A program made the position numbers and the translations under genes. From Sphingopyxis sp. (GTDB lineage: Bacteria > Pseudomonadota > Alphaproteobacteria > Sphingomonadales > Sphingomonadaceae): DNA of 64,000 nt. The notes beneath the pieces are model-generated. The model was not told the DNA's origin. It was given only the letters and a program-made list of their open reading frames with translations, and did no database searches. The stretch covers positions 1 to 64,000 of the forward strand of contig NVXM01000026.1 in the NCBI GenBank assembly GCA_002733865.1, written 5' to 3'. This document shows positions 1 through 9,012 of this stretch, in pieces (the first letter of the stretch is position 1; every line of letters starts with the position of its first letter).

Positions 1-567
1 CTTCTCGCGCCCGGTCAGCAGAGCTTCCCAGCCGGCGAAATCCATCTGGTGGGCACCGTCCACCACCGTCAGCGGGCATTCGGTCACCGTGCACCCGGCG
101 GCGGTGATCACGCGGGCGAAGGCGTGATAGACCGGCGTCATCAGCATCACCGCATCGCCCGGCGCGGTGAAGGCATCGACGCAAAGCCCGGTGCCGTTGA
201 CGAGGCCATGGGTGGTGAAGATCCACTCCGGCGCGACCTGCCAGCCATGCCGGTTGGCCATCCACCACTGGATCGCGCCCAGATAGGCGCTGTCATTGCC
301 GAAATAGCCGTAGACCCCATGCGCGGCCATCCGCTCCACCGCATGGTCCACCGCAGCCGCCATGATATCCGCCCGCAGCACCATGCCGGCACCACCGCCC
401 GCCGGCGTGTCATCGACGCTGCGATGCCGGTCGGTGGTAAAATCGCGCGGGTTGATGGTGTCGCACGCCCATTTCCCCTCGGCAAGCGCCCTGCCCGCCA
501 GCGATATGCCGAGCGGTCCGGGGAACATCTCCGGGAAGAGGGTGATGATCTGGGCGGTGAAGGTCAC
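1..567 (-). CDS. TrmD N-terminus joined to a PatB/MalY-type aminotransferase (partial, chimeric)
   Basis: The frame opens with GTG at 567, overlaps the stop of the upstream gene (TGA/GTG), and stays open to the window edge (189 codons). Residues 1 to about 75 are the N-terminus of tRNA (guanine37-N1)-methyltransferase, with [27 protein letters not shown] and the GGGAGM loop. From about residue 76 the protein instead matches the PatB/MalY PLP-dependent C-S lyase family: [32 protein letters not shown] and TPVYHAF. The position after rimM is where trmD belongs, so the first part is in its native place. The SAM-binding trefoil knot of TrmD and the start of PatB are both missing. TrmD is normally essential, so either a full copy exists elsewhere or the junction is an assembly artefact. 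I saw no frameshift or stop at the junction. Confidence 0.75.
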   Translation of the reverse strand, partial: MTFTAQIITLFPEMFPGPLGISLAGRALAEGKWACDTINPRDFTTDRHRSVDDTPAGGGAGMVLRADIMAAAVDHAVERMAAHGVYGYFGNDSAYLGAIQWWMANRHGWQVAPEWIFTTHGLVNGTGLCVDAFTAPGDAVMLMTPVYHAFARVITAAGCTVTECPLTVVDGAHQMDFAGWEALLTGREK

Positions 568-878
568 TTCTTTTTACGTCCGTTGATCCATAAAATCGAC
601 GTCGTCATGCCAACAAAGAAACTGCCGAAAAGGGCTACGGCCGTGCCAAGGGACATGGATATTATCCCTTCTTGGCTACAGGCCTGCGCATCCCCGCAAT
701 TGTCTGATTGCAGCCACCAGAGATTGAACAGCCAGTAGATCACCAGCAGCCCGGGTATCGGCAAGCTGGCCCGGAAGGGCAGCCATGCGAGATTTGTGTC
801 GGGATTGGCGCGCTTCATAATCTCGATGATCGCGATCGTCAGGCCCGCTATGACCATGATGGCCAAGATGAGCATCAT
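564..878 (-). CDS. small three-helix membrane protein between rimM and trmD
   Basis: A 104-residue protein with three hydrophobic stretches (about residues 2-20, 37-57 and 74-97) and a basic C-terminal tail (GRKKK). Two cysteines lie in the loop NCGDAQAC between helices 2 and 3. It starts with ATGATG overlapping the rimM stop (ATGA), and its own stop overlaps the next start (TGA/GTG), so it is translationally coupled inside the ffh-rpsP-rimM-trmD operon. I do not recognise a named family. Its place suggests co-expression with ribosome-maturation genes, but a function cannot be read from the sequence. Confidence 0.7.
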   Translation of the reverse strand: MMLILAIMVIAGLTIAIIEIMKRANPDTNLAWLPFRASLPIPGLLVIYWLFNLWWLQSDNCGDAQACSQEGIISMSLGTAVALFGSFFVGMTTSILWINGRKKK

Positions 879-1366
879 GACGGTTCGACAAATTCCGCCT
901 GCACGATCGCCGGATCACTCCGCATGTCGATCGCCTTGACCGGGACCATGAATTTCTTGCCGCTGGCGCGTTCGATCTCGATCACGTCACCGGCGCCGAA
1001 TTCGTAGATGGCGAAGATTGTGCCCAGTTCCTCGCCGGCATCCGAGGCGCAGCGCAGGCCGATGATGTCGATATGGTAAAATTCATCCTCGTCGAGTTCC
1101 GGCAAGGCCGAGCGCGGGACGGTGAGTTCGGTGCCGCGGGCGGCTTCGGCGCCGTTGCGGTCGGTGATTTCGGCGATGCGGGCGATTGCCCCCATCTTAT
1201 GGGGCTTGACCGATTTCAGGGTCAGCCTGCCCTCGCTGAAGCTCTTGTGGACAGTCAGGCTGTCGAGACTGTCGCAAAACAGCTTGAGCCGGACTTCCCC
1301 GGTCACCCCGTGCGCGCCAATGATGACGGCAAGGGGGACGGGTTTGTCCGGATCAATCGTGTCCAA
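875..1366 (-). CDS. rimM: 16S rRNA processing protein RimM
   Basis: A 163-residue protein of typical length for RimM, which binds ribosomal protein S19 and helps mature the head of the 30S subunit. The N-terminal beta-barrel carries the family signature VIIGAHGVTGEVRLK (from about residue 14). The C-terminal half is a PRC-barrel with DEFYHIDIIGL and VPVKAIDMRSD. The start is TTG at 1366: an in-frame stop lies two codons upstream, no ATG or GTG fits the conserved N-terminus, and a GAGGG sequence sits just ahead. It begins three bases after rpsP ends, and its stop overlaps the next gene. Confidence 0.93.
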   Translation of the reverse strand: MDTIDPDKPVPLAVIIGAHGVTGEVRLKLFCDSLDSLTVHKSFSEGRLTLKSVKPHKMGAIARIAEITDRNGAEAARGTELTVPRSALPELDEDEFYHIDIIGLRCASDAGEELGTIFAIYEFGAGDVIEIERASGKKFMVPVKAIDMRSDPAIVQAEFVEPS

Positions 1367-1369
1367 GGA

Positions 1370-1828
1370 TTAGCCCTCGGCCTTTTCTTCTGCAGGCGCT
1401 TCTTCAGCGGCAGGGGTTTCAGCAGCAGCTTCTTCGGCCGGTGCTTCTTCAGCAGGAGCGGCAGCGGCTTCCTTGGCGGCTTCTTCAGCAGTAGCTGCTT
1501 TTTCCGCTTTCTCTTCCATACGCTCGGTGGCTTTTTCACCGGGCTTGGCTTTGTTCGGGTTGTTACGCGCTTCGCGCTTCATCAGACCAGCGGCGTCGAG
1601 AAAACGAGCAACGCGATCCGAAGGCTTGGCACCCATTTCGAGCCAGTGCTTCGCACGCTCTGTATTCAGGACAACACGCTTTTCATCATCTTTTGCGAGC
1701 AGCGGATTGTAGCTGCCGACCCGTTCGATGAACTTGCCATCGCGTGGTGCACGGACGTCAGCGACGACGATTTTATAATAAGGGCGCTTCTTGGAACCGC
1801 CACGGGACATTCTGATTGCTACTGCCAT
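1370..1828 (-). CDS. rpsP: 30S ribosomal protein S16 with long Ala/Glu tail
   Basis: Residues 1-85 are ordinary bS16 ([20 protein letters not shown] at the start, then VGSYNPL and [12 protein letters not shown]). Most bS16 proteins end near residue 80-90, but this one has 152 residues: a basic linker is followed by about 50 residues made almost only of Ala, Glu and Pro (repeats of the type [14 protein letters not shown]). The tail should be disordered and acidic. The gene sits between ffh and rimM as in most alphaproteobacteria. ATG at 1828 is the only sensible start. Confidence 0.95.
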   Translation of the reverse strand: MAVAIRMSRGGSKKRPYYKIVVADVRAPRDGKFIERVGSYNPLLAKDDEKRVVLNTERAKHWLEMGAKPSDRVARFLDAAGLMKREARNNPNKAKPGEKATERMEEKAEKAATAEEAAKEAAAAPAEEAPAEEAAAETPAAEEAPAEEKAEG

Positions 1829-1872
1829 TGTAATAAACCTTTCTAAAAATACAAAAATTCAAATTTTTACTG

Positions 1873-3336
1873 TCATTTCTTCTTGTTCAATAATTTTGCC
1901 AGATCAGGCGGAAGTCCGTCGGGAGACATATCGGGAAGTCCGGGCATGCCGGACATGCCGCCGCCCTGCCCGCCCATTCCGGCACCAGCGGCTCCGCCGC
2001 CACCGCCGAACATCGACATCAGGCCCTTGATTCCGCCCATCTTCTTGATGCGCTTCATTGCCTTGGCCATTTCCTGATGCATTTTGAGCAGCTTGTTGAC
2101 GTCCTGCACAGTTGTGCCGGACCCGATAGCAACCCGGCGCTTGCGCTTGGCGTTAAGCAGGCCGGGCCGAATCCGCTCTTCCTTGGTCATCGACCCGATA
2201 ATCGCATCCATCCGGACCAGAACCTTGTCGTCCATCGCTCCGCCAGCCATCGCCGCCTTGGCCTTCTTCATGCCCGGCATCATCGAAGCGAGCGCACCGA
2301 GTCCGCCCATTTTGGTCATCTGGGCCAGTTGCGAGCGCAGATCATTGAGGTCGAACTGACCCTTGAGCATTTTCTCGGCAAGCGCTTCGGATTCTTCCTT
2401 GTCGACAACCTGCGCCGCTTTTTCGACGAGGCTGACAACGTCGCCCATGCCCAATATCCGGCCCGCAACGCGTTCCGGGTGGAATTCTTCCAGAGCGTCA
2501 ATTTTCTCGCCAACGCCGACAAATTTGATTGGCTTGCCGGTAACCGCACGCATCGACAGCGCTGCGCCGCCGCGGGCATCGCCGTCCATCCGGGTCAGGA
2601 TCACACCGCTCAGATCGACCTGATCGGAGAAATTCTGCGCGACATTGACCGCGTCCTGGCCGGTCAATGAATCGACCACCAACAAGATTTCCTGCGGTTT
2701 GGAGATGTTGGCGACCGCCTTCATCTCGTCCATCAACTGCTGATCGACATGCAGACGACCAGCGGTATCCAGCAGCAGGACATCAAAGCCCTGCAATTTT
2801 GCCGCCTGAAGGGCGCGCTTGGCGATTTCAACCGGCTGCTGACCCGCGACAATCGGCAGAGTGGCGGAGCCGATCTGCTCACCCAATACTGCCAGTTGCT
2901 CCTGAGCCGCGGGACGATTGACGTCCAGCGAGGCCATCATGACCTTCTTGTTCTCTTTATCTTTCAGCCGCTTGGCTATTTTTGCGGTCGTGGTTGTTTT
3001 ACCGGACCCTTGCAGACCGACCATCATGATAATAGCGGGCGGTGTCACAGAAAGCTCAAGCGCGCTGACTTCCGACCCCAGCATCTCGGTCAGGCCGTCG
3101 TTGACAATTTTGACCACCTGCTGGCCAGGTGTCACCGATTTGAGCACCGATTGGCCAACCGCCTTTTCAGTTACTTTTTCAACAAAATCCTTAACGACCG
3201 GCAATGCGACATCGGCTTCCAGCAATGCGATTCGCACTTCGCGCATGGCGCTGCGGACATCTTCTTCGCGCAACGCTCCGCGGCCGCGCAGCTTGTCAAA
3301 GACTCCGCCAAGGCGGTCGCTCAATTTATCAAACAT
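1873..3336 (-). CDS. ffh: signal recognition particle GTPase Ffh
   Basis: A 487-residue SRP54 homologue that binds 4.5S RNA and signal sequences and docks with FtsY. The N domain is followed by the G domain with P-loop GLQGSGKTTTTAKIA (from about residue 105), DTAGRLHVDQ and TRMDGDARGG. The C-terminal M domain is rich in methionine and ends in a Gly/Met-rich stretch and LLNKKK. It is the first gene of the ffh-rpsP-rimM operon. FtsY, its receptor, lies at 7427 in the same window. Confidence 0.97.
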   Translation of the reverse strand: MFDKLSDRLGGVFDKLRGRGALREEDVRSAMREVRIALLEADVALPVVKDFVEKVTEKAVGQSVLKSVTPGQQVVKIVNDGLTEMLGSEVSALELSVTPPAIIMMVGLQGSGKTTTTAKIAKRLKDKENKKVMMASLDVNRPAAQEQLAVLGEQIGSATLPIVAGQQPVEIAKRALQAAKLQGFDVLLLDTAGRLHVDQQLMDEMKAVANISKPQEILLVVDSLTGQDAVNVAQNFSDQVDLSGVILTRMDGDARGGAALSMRAVTGKPIKFVGVGEKIDALEEFHPERVAGRILGMGDVVSLVEKAAQVVDKEESEALAEKMLKGQFDLNDLRSQLAQMTKMGGLGALASMMPGMKKAKAAMAGGAMDDKVLVRMDAIIGSMTKEERIRPGLLNAKRKRRVAIGSGTTVQDVNKLLKMHQEMAKAMKRIKKMGGIKGLMSMFGGGGGAAGAGMGGQGGGMSGMPGLPDMSPDGLPPDLAKLLNKKK

Positions 3337-3598
3337 CTTCCCGCCTTTCCTTCTTCAACACGGCCTACTTTCCGGCCAACGCAAAAAACGCCGATGGGCG
3401 AAACCTCGCTGATCGACGTGTGAGTTTTTATAACTCTAAACTGGATCGACAATATATTCATTGCCTAATTCAAGTGCCCATTAGGGGAGTTATCCGAATA
3501 TCGCAAGCCCCTGATTTTCCGGAATATGAACAGCTCTTAACCAGAAATTGATATCTTTTGGTTCATTAAGCCCATTCGCAATTTTGGAAATGAGATTC

Positions 3599-5290
3599 AT
3601 GGCTGGACCAGTAGCCGATCAACATCTGAAGATTATGAAGAACGGCTACAAGCTGTCCGTCGGTCGTGACGTGTTGACCGGTGTGATTGTTATATTGGCG
3701 ATTCTGATGTTTGCCGGTACGGGCGGCACCGTCGTCACCGACGCCATAGACTCCCTTTCCGGCCATGCCGGAACCGGCGACAACGTTCTGGTTCCAGCAT
3801 TTCTGCTCAATATCGCGCTGATCCTGTTCGGTTGGCGCCGATACAAGGACCTTACCAAGGAAGTCGAGGAACGGGCCGCCGCAGAGGAACGGGCCAATTC
3901 TCTCGCCGCCACTGATCCGCTCACGGGCTTGCTCAATCGTCGCACGATCGGCGAACGCACGGCGGAGATGATCAGCATTGCTCAACGCAAGCAAAAGAGC
4001 ATCACATTCCTGATGCTCGATCTCGACAATTTCAAGAATATCAACGATGTCCACGGCCACAGCGCCGGGGACACCGTATTGAAAGAGGTGGCCCAGCGTA
4101 TCGAGCGCGTCGTACCCCCGCAGAACCTGCTGGCGCGTCTGGGTGGCGATGAATTTGCCTGCGCCTTCATTTTTGATCCGGAGCAACCCAAAATGGTTGA
4201 ACGGATCGCCGACGATCTGATTGACGCGATCGCCACGCCGATTATCGAGAATGGCCACCAGCTGGTCGTAACCACATCGATCGGCATGTCGCGTTATGAT
4301 TCGGACTCCGAGGGCGTTGACGCCCTTATGCGCCGGGCCGACATTGCCATGTACAGCTCAAAGAGGCAGGGTCGAAACAGGCATTGCTGGTTTGACGCGA
4401 GTATGGAGCAGGAACTCCAGACGCGCAGCTTGCTTGAAGAGGGCATGCGCGGTGGAATCCCCGGGGGCGAGTTTTTGCCCTATTTTGAACCGCAGATTGA
4501 CCTGTTGTCCGGCAAGCTCACCGGATTCGAGATGCTGGCACGCTGGGAATCGCCGACGCAGGGCTCCATTTCGCCGGAAATCTTCATTCCAATCGCAGAA
4601 GAAACCGGGATGATCGGCGATCTTTCGATGAACATCATGCGGCTGGCGCTAAACGGGGCCAAGAACTGGCACCCCTCGCTTAGCCTTGCGATTAATATCT
4701 CCCCGATCCAATTGCTGGATCCCTGGCTGGCCCAGAAAATCGTAAAATTGCTCGTGGAAACCGGATTTCCGCCAAATCGTCTGGAAATCGAGATCACCGA
4801 AAGCGCGCTGTTTGACAATCTCAGCCTGGCGCAGTCGATCGTCGGAAGTCTGAAAAACCAGGGTATCAAAATCGCGCTGGATGATTTCGGGATCGGCTAT
4901 AGCTCCCTCGCCCACCTGCGTGCCTTGCCATTTGACCGGATAAAAATCGATCGCAGTTTTGTTGCTTCGATTCTTGAAAACACCGAAAGCCAGGCCATCG
5001 TGAGAGCGATACATGGTCTTGGCGAAAGCCTGGGAATGCCGATTACGGCAGAAGGGATAGAAGACCAGGAAACAGAGGCCGCTCTGCGCACAATTGGCTG
5101 CGCCAAGGGCCAGGGATGGCTCTACGGGCTGCCTCTATCGATGGAGGAGACCGGCGAAGTTCTGGCGGAGCGAGGACTCCTGCAGGAAGATGACCAAGAG
5201 GACCGAGTGGACCGGGAGGACATCACAGCCTGGCTCGCCGATCCCAAATACCTCCCTGAACAGCAAAATTCCCTGCAAAAAGCGCATTAA
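3599..5290 (+). CDS. membrane-anchored GGDEF-EAL cyclic-di-GMP enzyme
   Basis: A 563-residue protein. Two hydrophobic segments (about residues 25-45 and 63-78) anchor it. A GGDEF domain follows (DPLTGLLNRRT, then intact GGDEF at 182-186). The EAL domain has E311-M312-L313 as its signature, NISPIQL, EITES, DDFGIGYSS (D428, D429) and KIDRSF. The residues needed for both diguanylate cyclase and phosphodiesterase activity are present, so it could make or break cyclic-di-GMP. No dedicated sensor domain is visible beyond the membrane part. ATG at 3590 is an alternative start two amino acids plus one codon upstream. It stands alone, divergent from ffh. Confidence 0.9.
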   Translation: MAGPVADQHLKIMKNGYKLSVGRDVLTGVIVILAILMFAGTGGTVVTDAIDSLSGHAGTGDNVLVPAFLLNIALILFGWRRYKDLTKEVEERAAAEERANSLAATDPLTGLLNRRTIGERTAEMISIAQRKQKSITFLMLDLDNFKNINDVHGHSAGDTVLKEVAQRIERVVPPQNLLARLGGDEFACAFIFDPEQPKMVERIADDLIDAIATPIIENGHQLVVTTSIGMSRYDSDSEGVDALMRRADIAMYSSKRQGRNRHCWFDASMEQELQTRSLLEEGMRGGIPGGEFLPYFEPQIDLLSGKLTGFEMLARWESPTQGSISPEIFIPIAEETGMIGDLSMNIMRLALNGAKNWHPSLSLAINISPIQLLDPWLAQKIVKLLVETGFPPNRLEIEITESALFDNLSLAQSIVGSLKNQGIKIALDDFGIGYSSLAHLRALPFDRIKIDRSFVASILENTESQAIVRAIHGLGESLGMPITAEGIEDQETEAALRTIGCAKGQGWLYGLPLSMEETGEVLAERGLLQEDDQEDRVDREDITAWLADPKYLPEQQNSLQKAH

Positions 5291-5361
5291 GGCGGCGGAT
5301 CGACAGCGTCCGCCAGCCGATTTACTGGACTCCGGTGTACGGCACCCCTAAATCGCCAGAC

Positions 5362-6168
5362 ATGACGACAGGAAGCTTTCACAAAATGCACGGATTGGGC
5401 AATGATTTTGTCATCATCGATGCACGCGAGGAACAGACCGAACTGTCTGCAGCACAAGTCGCCGCCATCGCAAATCGCCATAGCGGTATCGGCTGCGATC
5501 AACTGATCATATTGCGCCCATCAGACACAGCCGACGTCAGAATGCAGATTTTCAACGCCGACGGTAGCGAGGTCGAGGCTTGCGGCAATGCTGCGCGCTG
5601 CGTTGCAAAACTTGTCGGGAATGAAACCCGGATCGAAACAGCGGGCGGGATCATCATTGGCAATGCCACGGCTGATGGCGCGATTGTCAATATGGGCCAG
5701 CCCCGCTTTGAGTGGCAGTCGATTCCCCTCGCCTATGCCATGGATACGCTCAACATGCCGGTCGGGTGGGAGGATCTGCAAAACCCGGCAGCAGTCAATG
5801 TCGGCAATCCGCATGTAATTTTCTTCGTTGACGACAGCGCTGCTGTGGAACTGGATCGCCTGGGATCGATGATCGAAGTCGATCCGCTGTTTCCTGATAA
5901 AGTGAATGTCAATGTCGCAGATATTCAGGAAGGCCGCATAAACTTGCGCGTTTGGGAGCGCGGTGTCGGATTGACCAGAGCTTGTGGTACCGGCGCTTGC
6001 GCCACCGCAGTCGCCGCCATCAAGCGCGGTCTGGCAAGCAGTCCAGTAGAAGTGAACCTGCCCGGCGGCACGCTCGTAATTCGCTGGTCAGAAGGCGAAA
6101 ATATCGAGATGCAGGGACCGACGACCTATGTCTTTGCCGGGGAAGCGGACTGGGCTGAGTTCGGATGA
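5362..6168 (+). CDS. dapF: diaminopimelate epimerase
   Basis: A 268-residue DapF, which converts LL- to meso-diaminopimelate for lysine and peptidoglycan. The start MTTGSFHKMHGLGNDFVIID is typical. Both catalytic cysteines are present: EACGNAARC in the first half and RACGTGACA in the second. ATG at 5362 places the MHGLGNDF motif at the usual distance from the N-terminus; a GTG nine codons upstream is unlikely. Its stop overlaps the mtaB start (ATGA), beginning a run of four coupled genes. Confidence 0.96.
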   Translation: MTTGSFHKMHGLGNDFVIIDAREEQTELSAAQVAAIANRHSGIGCDQLIILRPSDTADVRMQIFNADGSEVEACGNAARCVAKLVGNETRIETAGGIIIGNATADGAIVNMGQPRFEWQSIPLAYAMDTLNMPVGWEDLQNPAAVNVGNPHVIFFVDDSAAVELDRLGSMIEVDPLFPDKVNVNVADIQEGRINLRVWERGVGLTRACGTGACATAVAAIKRGLASSPVEVNLPGGTLVIRWSEGENIEMQGPTTYVFAGEADWAEFG

Positions 6169-7430
6169 GCGCACCCGAAATGATCAGCATGGGTTGCCGC
6201 CTCAACATTGCGGAAAGCGAGGCCCTGCAACAGAATTTGGCCGCCAGCAATATTGACAGCGAGCATCTGATCATCGTCAACAGCTGTGCGGTGACCAATG
6301 AAGCGGTCCGGCAAACCCGGCAAGCCATTCGCAAGGCCAAGAAAGCCAATCCGGACAAGCAGATCATCGTCACCGGCTGTGCCGCTCAGGTGGATCCGGC
6401 GATGTTTGCCGCGATGCCGGAGACCAGCGCGGTGGTTGGCAATATCGATAAATATGATGCAGCGAATTTCAAACTCGGGATCCAGAGCAATCGGTCCGAT
6501 ATCCGCGTTTCCGATATCATGCAGATCACCGAAACGGCACCGCATATGGTCAGCGCTTTTGGCGAACGTTCGCGGGCTTTCGTCGAGATCCAGAACGGCT
6601 GCGACCATCGCTGTACTTTTTGTATCATCCCCTATGGCCGCGGCAACAGCCGCTCGGTGCCAGCCGGCCTGGTCGTCGATCAGGTGCAGGCGCTGGTCGA
6701 GAAGGGCTTTCGGGAAGTCGTTCTGACCGGAGTCGATGTCACCAGCTACGGGCCTGACCTGCCGGGCGCGCCGACGCTTGGCATGCTGGTCGAGCGGATT
6801 TTGAAGCATGTCCCCGATCTGCCGAGACTGCGGCTTTCCTCGCTTGACGGGATCGAGATTGACGACCGCCTGTTTGATCTGCTCACCGGAGAAGCGCGGA
6901 TGATGCCGCACGTGCATCTGTCGCTGCAGTCGGGCGACAATATGATCCTGAAGCGAATGAAGCGGCGGCACAGCCGGGAGCAAGCGATCGACCTGGTCGC
7001 GCGGCTCAAAGCCAAACGACCGGACATCGTCATCGGCGCGGATATCATCGCCGGCTTTCCCACCGAAACGGCCGCAATGTTCGCCAACAGTCTCGCGATC
7101 ATCGACCAGTGCGAAATTGTACATGGTCACATTTTTCCCTATTCGCCGAAACAGGGCACGCCAGCGGCGAAAATGCCGCAGCTTGAGGGCGGCGTCATCA
7201 AGGAAAGAGCAAAGATATTGCGCAACGCCGTGTCACGTCGCGCTGACGCTTGGCGGGAAACGCTGATCGGCTCGCGGCAGAATATACTCGCCGAAATGTC
7301 TGGAAACGGGGGCTATGCAGAGAATTTTGCTCGCGTCCTATTTGATACTCCAGCAGACAAACGACAAATCGTGCCCGTTGAGATCACGGGCGTTCAGAAC
7401 AAACAGTTGATTGGCAGGATAGCAGTGTGA
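6165..7430 (+). CDS. mtaB: tRNA t6A37 methylthiotransferase MtaB
   Basis: A 421-residue radical-SAM enzyme that adds a methylthio group to t6A at tRNA position 37. The N-terminal UPF0004 domain has three cysteines for one iron-sulfur cluster (MGCRLN, NSCAVTN, VTGCAAQ). The radical SAM motif is CDHRCTFC near residue 145. The short length and the GCRLN motif favour MtaB over MiaB or RimO. ATG overlaps the dapF stop, and the stop overlaps the ftsY GTG start. Confidence 0.93.
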   Translation: MSAPEMISMGCRLNIAESEALQQNLAASNIDSEHLIIVNSCAVTNEAVRQTRQAIRKAKKANPDKQIIVTGCAAQVDPAMFAAMPETSAVVGNIDKYDAANFKLGIQSNRSDIRVSDIMQITETAPHMVSAFGERSRAFVEIQNGCDHRCTFCIIPYGRGNSRSVPAGLVVDQVQALVEKGFREVVLTGVDVTSYGPDLPGAPTLGMLVERILKHVPDLPRLRLSSLDGIEIDDRLFDLLTGEARMMPHVHLSLQSGDNMILKRMKRRHSREQAIDLVARLKAKRPDIVIGADIIAGFPTETAAMFANSLAIIDQCEIVHGHIFPYSPKQGTPAAKMPQLEGGVIKERAKILRNAVSRRADAWRETLIGSRQNILAEMSGNGGYAENFARVLFDTPADKRQIVPVEITGVQNKQLIGRIAV

Positions 7431-8356
7431 CCGAGAATAGCAGTTGGAAAGATCGCCTGTTTGGCGGTTTCAGCAAAACATCATCGCGCCTGACCGAAAA
7501 TCTGGCGGGCCTCGTCACCAAGGCCAAGCTCGACGAGGCGACGCTCGACGATATTGAAGACGCTTTGATCATGTCCGACCTCGGACCGGCGACCGCCGCG
7601 ACTATTCGGGAAAAACTGGCCGCTGAGCGGTTCGAAAAAGGGCTGACCGAATATGCGGTCAAAGAGATTATCAAACGCGAGATCACGGCGATATTGGAAC
7701 CGGTTGCCGTACCTCTCGAAATCGCGGCATTCCCGCGCCCGCAGGTGATTCTGGTCATTGGCGTAAACGGCTCTGGAAAGACCACCACGATTGCCAAATT
7801 GGCCCATCTGTTTCTGGAACAGGATTATGGCGTGATGCTGGCAGCGGGCGACACGTTCCGCGCCGCGGCGATCGGGCAGCTGAAAGTCTGGGCCGAGCGA
7901 CTGGGTGTACCGATCATCAGCGGCCCGCAGGGCGGCGACAGCGCCAGTATCGTCTATGAAGGCGTCAAGCAGGCGACGGCGACCGGTATCGACGTGTTAA
8001 TCGTCGATACAGCCGGACGGCTACAAAATCGCAGCGAGCTGATGGACGAACTGGACAAGATTCGGCGGGTGCTGGGTCGGCTCAATCCGGAAGCGCCGCA
8101 TGATGTGGTGCTGGTGCTGGATGCGACCACGGGGCAGAATGCACTGTCCCAGATCGAGGTGTTTAGGGATGTCGCGAAGGTCACCGGGTTGATCATGACA
8201 AAGCTGGACGGCACCGCTCGCGGCGGTGTTCTGGTAGCCGCAGCGAAGCAATTCGGATTGCCGATCCATGCCATCGGCATCGGTGAAACCGTCGAAGACT
8301 TGAGACCGTTCAAGGCCGAAGATTTGGCCGCAGCCATAGCCGGGATAGAAAAATGA
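7427..8356 (+). CDS. ftsY: SRP receptor GTPase FtsY
   Basis: A 309-residue FtsY with a short N-terminus lacking the long acidic A domain of E. coli, as usual in alphaproteobacteria. The NG domain has P-loop GVNGSGKTTTIAKLA (about residue 109), DTFRAAA, DTAGRLQ and TKLDGTARGG. It receives SRP-ribosome complexes at the inner membrane; its partner Ffh is encoded at 1873-3336. The start codon is GTG at 7427, overlapping the mtaB stop, and the stop overlaps the yciB start. Confidence 0.96.
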   Translation: MTENSSWKDRLFGGFSKTSSRLTENLAGLVTKAKLDEATLDDIEDALIMSDLGPATAATIREKLAAERFEKGLTEYAVKEIIKREITAILEPVAVPLEIAAFPRPQVILVIGVNGSGKTTTIAKLAHLFLEQDYGVMLAAGDTFRAAAIGQLKVWAERLGVPIISGPQGGDSASIVYEGVKQATATGIDVLIVDTAGRLQNRSELMDELDKIRRVLGRLNPEAPHDVVLVLDATTGQNALSQIEVFRDVAKVTGLIMTKLDGTARGGVLVAAAKQFGLPIHAIGIGETVEDLRPFKAEDLAAAIAGIEK

Positions 8357-8991
8357 CCGAATCAACCGCGATTGAAGAAATTCCGAAAGAGAACCGAGGT
8401 CTCAGCTTTGGGCTGGATTTCGGCCCCCTGCTGATCTTCTTCCTAGTCTATAAATTTGGGGCGCCGGAAGGCAATCCGATTACCGCAGCCATTTACGGTA
8501 CGGTAGCTTTCATGGTGGCGATTGTTATTGCGATGATCATTTCAAAGTGGAAGCTGGGCAAGATCTCGCCGATGATGTGGATGTCCGCCATTTTGATCCT
8601 GGGGTTCGGGGCGCTCACCATCTATTTCAATGATCCGCGCTTCATCCAGCACAAGCCGACGATCATCTATGCGGGATTCGCGCTGATATTGGTCGGCGGG
8701 CTTATGCGGGGCAAAGCCATGTTGAAAAGCCTGCTGCAGGCGGCCTTCGAAGGGTTGAGCGACGAAGGCTGGCTCAAATTGTCCCGCAACTGGGCGATAT
8801 TTTTTGCAGCCATGGCGGTCATCAACGAGCTGATGGTGGCGACCATGAGTTTTGACTGGTGGCTCACCATCAAGGTTTGGGGCGTGCCTGCGGTCTCGTT
8901 CCTGTTTGCGATGGCCAATATACCCATGCTGATGAAATATGGGTTTACGGTTGAAGAAAAGCCGCGCCCTGAGGGTCAGGACGCGGCTTGA
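8353..8991 (+). CDS. yciB: inner-membrane septation protein YciB/IspZ
   Basis: A 212-residue integral membrane protein with about five hydrophobic segments. The family start GLSFGLDFGPLLIFFLVYKF is seen after a short cytoplasmic N-terminus, and later LKLSRNWAIFFAAMAVINE is also typical. The family is linked to cell-envelope maintenance and septation (intracellular septation protein A in Shigella). ATG overlaps the ftsY stop (ATGA), ending the dapF-mtaB-ftsY-yciB run. Confidence 0.93.
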   Translation: MTESTAIEEIPKENRGLSFGLDFGPLLIFFLVYKFGAPEGNPITAAIYGTVAFMVAIVIAMIISKWKLGKISPMMWMSAILILGFGALTIYFNDPRFIQHKPTIIYAGFALILVGGLMRGKAMLKSLLQAAFEGLSDEGWLKLSRNWAIFFAAMAVINELMVATMSFDWWLTIKVWGVPAVSFLFAMANIPMLMKYGFTVEEKPRPEGQDAA

Positions 8992-8992
8992 A
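8959..8992. terminator. possible hairpin between convergent yciB and sodB
   Basis: An 8-base inverted repeat (AAGCCGCG at 8959-8966, CGCGGCTT at 8982-8989) overlaps the 3' end of yciB, with only 21 bases between the two convergent genes. There is no clear T-run on either strand, so its role as a terminator is tentative. Confidence 0.35.
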
Positions 8993-9012
8993 GTCTTCTC
9001 GTTTTGTGTCGT

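Noticed and set aside
49..738. Long open frame on the plus strand opposite trmD
   Set aside because: It is a shadow of the minus-strand gene, with no ribosome site and no recognisable protein features.
3538..3552. TTAACCAGAAATTGA as a CtrA site
   Set aside because: It has one mismatch to TTAA-N7-TTAA, and such matches are expected by chance in AT-rich spacers.
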